Assembly: GCA_902789835.1 (NCBI GenBank)
Contig: CADAPN010000183.1
Span: 1-6,929, forward strand
Direction: 5' to 3'
Origin: Oscillospiraceae bacterium
Lineage (GTDB): Bacteria > Bacillota_A > Clostridia > Oscillospirales > Oscillospiraceae
Length of the DNA: 6,929 nucleotides
Both the position numbers and the translations under genes were made by a program. Below the pieces are notes generated by a model that was not told the origin of the DNA, ran no database searches, and saw only the letters and a program-made list of their open reading frames with translations. Of this stretch, positions 5,299 to 6,929 are shown piece after piece; positions within the stretch are counted from its first letter, which is position 1; each line of letters begins with the position of its first letter.

Positions 5299-6907
5299 CT
5301 AGGAATTCTGCTTGCGCTCGGCGACGATATCCAAAAGGTAACCGGGGGTGAAAAACTTGTCCATGAACTGGTAGTAGTTGACCAGGGGGAGCACAGCCTT
5401 GTACTGGTCGGCCAGCAGGCCCTGTTCGATATGCAGGTCACCAGGTCCTGCGATGACCATGACGTTCTGGTCGTCGGCCGAGTACGCCTTCCAGTCGATC
5501 TGGTCTGTCGACGGGTTGCCGCAGCGTGCGAAATTGGTCCACGTCTGCTGAACGGCCGTGAAGATCTCATCGGCGATGTTCGTGCCGTTGAAGGCGCTGC
5601 GCGTCCCGGCGCCGCGATCGTTGAACACGAATATGATTTCCACGGAATGCGGTGCGCCCATATCCGGATTGCTGCTTGGATACGACCAGTAGTAGCAGAA
5701 CGTGTTGTTGAACGCGCTCTGCACATCGAGCTGATTAAGCATGGGAACCCTGAACATGAGCTCGTTGATGAACTCCGTCTCGACAAGTCCCGGCTCCTGG
5801 AACCTGCAGACCCGGTTAAATTCGTCGTAATACTTCCTGTCCTCTTCCTTCAGGCAGGGGACTGCGGCTCAGCATCGGGCCCTGACCCATGAACAGCCTG
5901 GCCTCGTCGGCCGTGCTGCCGGCCATGATGGATATGTGCTTTGCATAGCCTTTTTTATACAGTTCGATGGGCGCCTCGGGGAGCACCTCCGTTCCGTAAT
6001 AGGGGCAGGACGTGAACTTGCCGACCGCTTCGACATACGCCTTCTGGAGCGCCTCTTCAGACAGCGCCATGATGTCGTCCATGGTCTTGCAGCCGGTGTA
6101 CTCGAGCAGTGCCTTCGTCTTGCCCTGCGCGGCTTCGCAGCCGACCGGGAAGGCCAGGGTGGTGGTCGAGCCGCTCTGGGCGATGACCTTCTGGAAATAC
6201 TGGTTCGCTTCCTTCATGACCGGCAGGATGGAGACCGAGCCGCCGCCGGCGCTTTGCCCGAAGATGGTCACGTTGTCGGGGTCGCCGCCGAACGCGGCGA
6301 TGTTCTCGTGCACCCACCTGAGCGCCATGGCCTGGTCGAGCAGGCCGTTGCAGGGCGCCGTCTTGAAGTTTTCGCCGCCGGGCACCGAGGAGAAGTCCAT
6401 GAAGCCGTACATATTCAGGCGGTAGTTGATGTTCACCATGATGATGTCGCTGTGCGCCTGGACGAGGTTGGCTCCGCTGTAGCAGGCCTGGCAGCCCGAG
6501 CCGTCGATGTAGGCCCCGCCGTGGATCCAGACCATCACCGGCTTCTTCTCAGTCTTGTCGTCGGTGTTGACCCAGATGTTCAGGTTGAGGCAGTCTTCCG
6601 AGGCCAGCGTCTGAATGTAATCACCACCCTCGCTTTGGCCGTAACATCTCTTTCCGTAGTACCTGGCCTCGAAGACCCGGTCGCTTTCATCCACGTATTC
6701 CGGAGCCTTGAAGCGGCGCACGCCCACGGGCGGCTTCGCGAAGGGGATGCCCAGCCACGACGCGACCCCGTTCTCCTCGGTACCGACGAAGGTGCCGTTC
6801 ACGCACTTCACGGCATGAGCCTTGTCGTAGTCTCCCGTGATTTCGCTGTTCAGGCATTCGTGATCGTAAGGCGCGTATAAGAACAGATCCTTGAATTCCC
6901 TTTTCAT
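5299..6907 (-). pseudogene. Type B carboxylesterase (PnbA/CES family), frameshifted
   Basis: Alpha/beta-hydrolase that would cleave carboxylic esters; no signal peptide, so probably cytosolic. From ATG 6907 the first frame gives 363 aa with the family marks: GIPFAKPPVG at 53-62, SEDCLNLNIW at 103-112, oxyanion motif HGGAY at 129-133, nucleophile S219 in GQSAGG, and likely acid E335 in STADEARLF. After residue 350 (SRSP) the frame slips and ends wrongly at TAA 5818-5816. The rest continues in the +1 frame as CLKEEDRKYYDEF through likely catalytic H420 in GAPHSVEIIFVF to TAG 5301-5299. One extra C in a run of four (plus-strand GGGG 5857-5860) explains the break; removing it gives a full 535-aa enzyme. 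The triad's His is lost in the truncated product. AAAGGAG (6928-6922) is 14 nt from the ATG, longer than usual. Sequencing error is a real alternative to a true mutation. Confidence 0.92.
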
Positions 6908-6921
6908 GTTTTTGTTTTGAA

Positions 6922-6928
6922 CTCCTTT
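6922..6928 (-). promoter_or_regulatory. Esterase ribosome binding site with long spacing
   Basis: AAAGGAG (minus 6928-6922) stands 14 nt before ATG 6907, against the usual 5-9. The intervening stretch is A-rich and contains no other in-frame start, so ATG 6907 stays the best choice. Confidence 0.5.
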
Positions 6929-6929
6929 C

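Noticed and set aside
5816..5861. Programmed +1 frameshift in the esterase.
   Set aside because: No slippery site with a rare codon or stop at the shift point and no stimulatory element; the family is not known to use recoding. An extra base in a C run is simpler.
5014..5892. Plus-strand open frame of 292 codons across the repeats and the esterase 3' end.
   Set aside because: It runs through the direct repeats and then antisense to the esterase; no ribosome site and no family resemblance.
5936..6880. Plus-strand open frame of 314 codons opposite the esterase.
   Set aside because: Antisense shadow of a clear alpha/beta-hydrolase; composition rich in R/H/V/D and no domain.

Overview
The window looks like a piece of a moderately GC-rich Firmicutes chromosome, probably a gut Clostridia-like organism. 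The evidence is strong AGGAGG-type ribosome binding sites, short intergenic hairpin terminators, AT-rich promoters in GC-rich surroundings, and the gene families present. The taxonomic call is an inference and is not firm. Every gene I can support lies on the minus strand, so transcription runs from high to low coordinates.

Layout from right to left (transcription order). (1) 6907-5299: a cytosolic type B carboxylesterase of about 535 aa, complete at both ends but broken by a +1 frameshift in a run of four C's (plus-strand GGGG, 5857-5860). A perfect 9-bp hairpin follows its stop codon. (2) 5276-4826: about 450 bp with no believable gene but much structure: two 46-bp direct repeat copies 92 bp apart, a long inverted repeat, and further hairpins. 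It resembles a dispersed extragenic repeat. (3) 4825-4804: a compact intrinsic terminator for minus-strand transcription. (4) 4730-3857: a two-gene operon, a 49-aa highly charged unknown protein overlapping by ATGA the start of a COG3910-type predicted ATPase. The ATPase is frameshifted just upstream of its Walker A motif, apparently by a deletion of about 19-22 nt. (5) 3810-3774: a bidirectional intrinsic terminator. (6) 3616-1: an operon with an extended -10 promoter, a 44-aa remnant of a DUF4160 protein, an intact DUF2442 protein, and hsdR, the restriction and translocation subunit of a type I restriction-modification system (EcoR124I-like). hsdR runs off the left edge close to its expected C terminus.

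How it works together: hsdR needs HsdM and HsdS, which are not in the window; they may lie beyond the left edge. DUF4160 and DUF2442 proteins are commonly encoded as adjacent pairs. Here the DUF4160 half is cut down to its C-terminal third while DUF2442 and hsdR remain intact and closely spaced. Three of the six genes carry lesions (N-terminal loss, small deletion, homopolymer frameshift) while the large hsdR frame is clean, so the region looks like a decaying accessory or defence-type locus. Homopolymer sequencing error remains possible for the esterase. I see no tRNA, rRNA, CRISPR array, transposase or attachment site.
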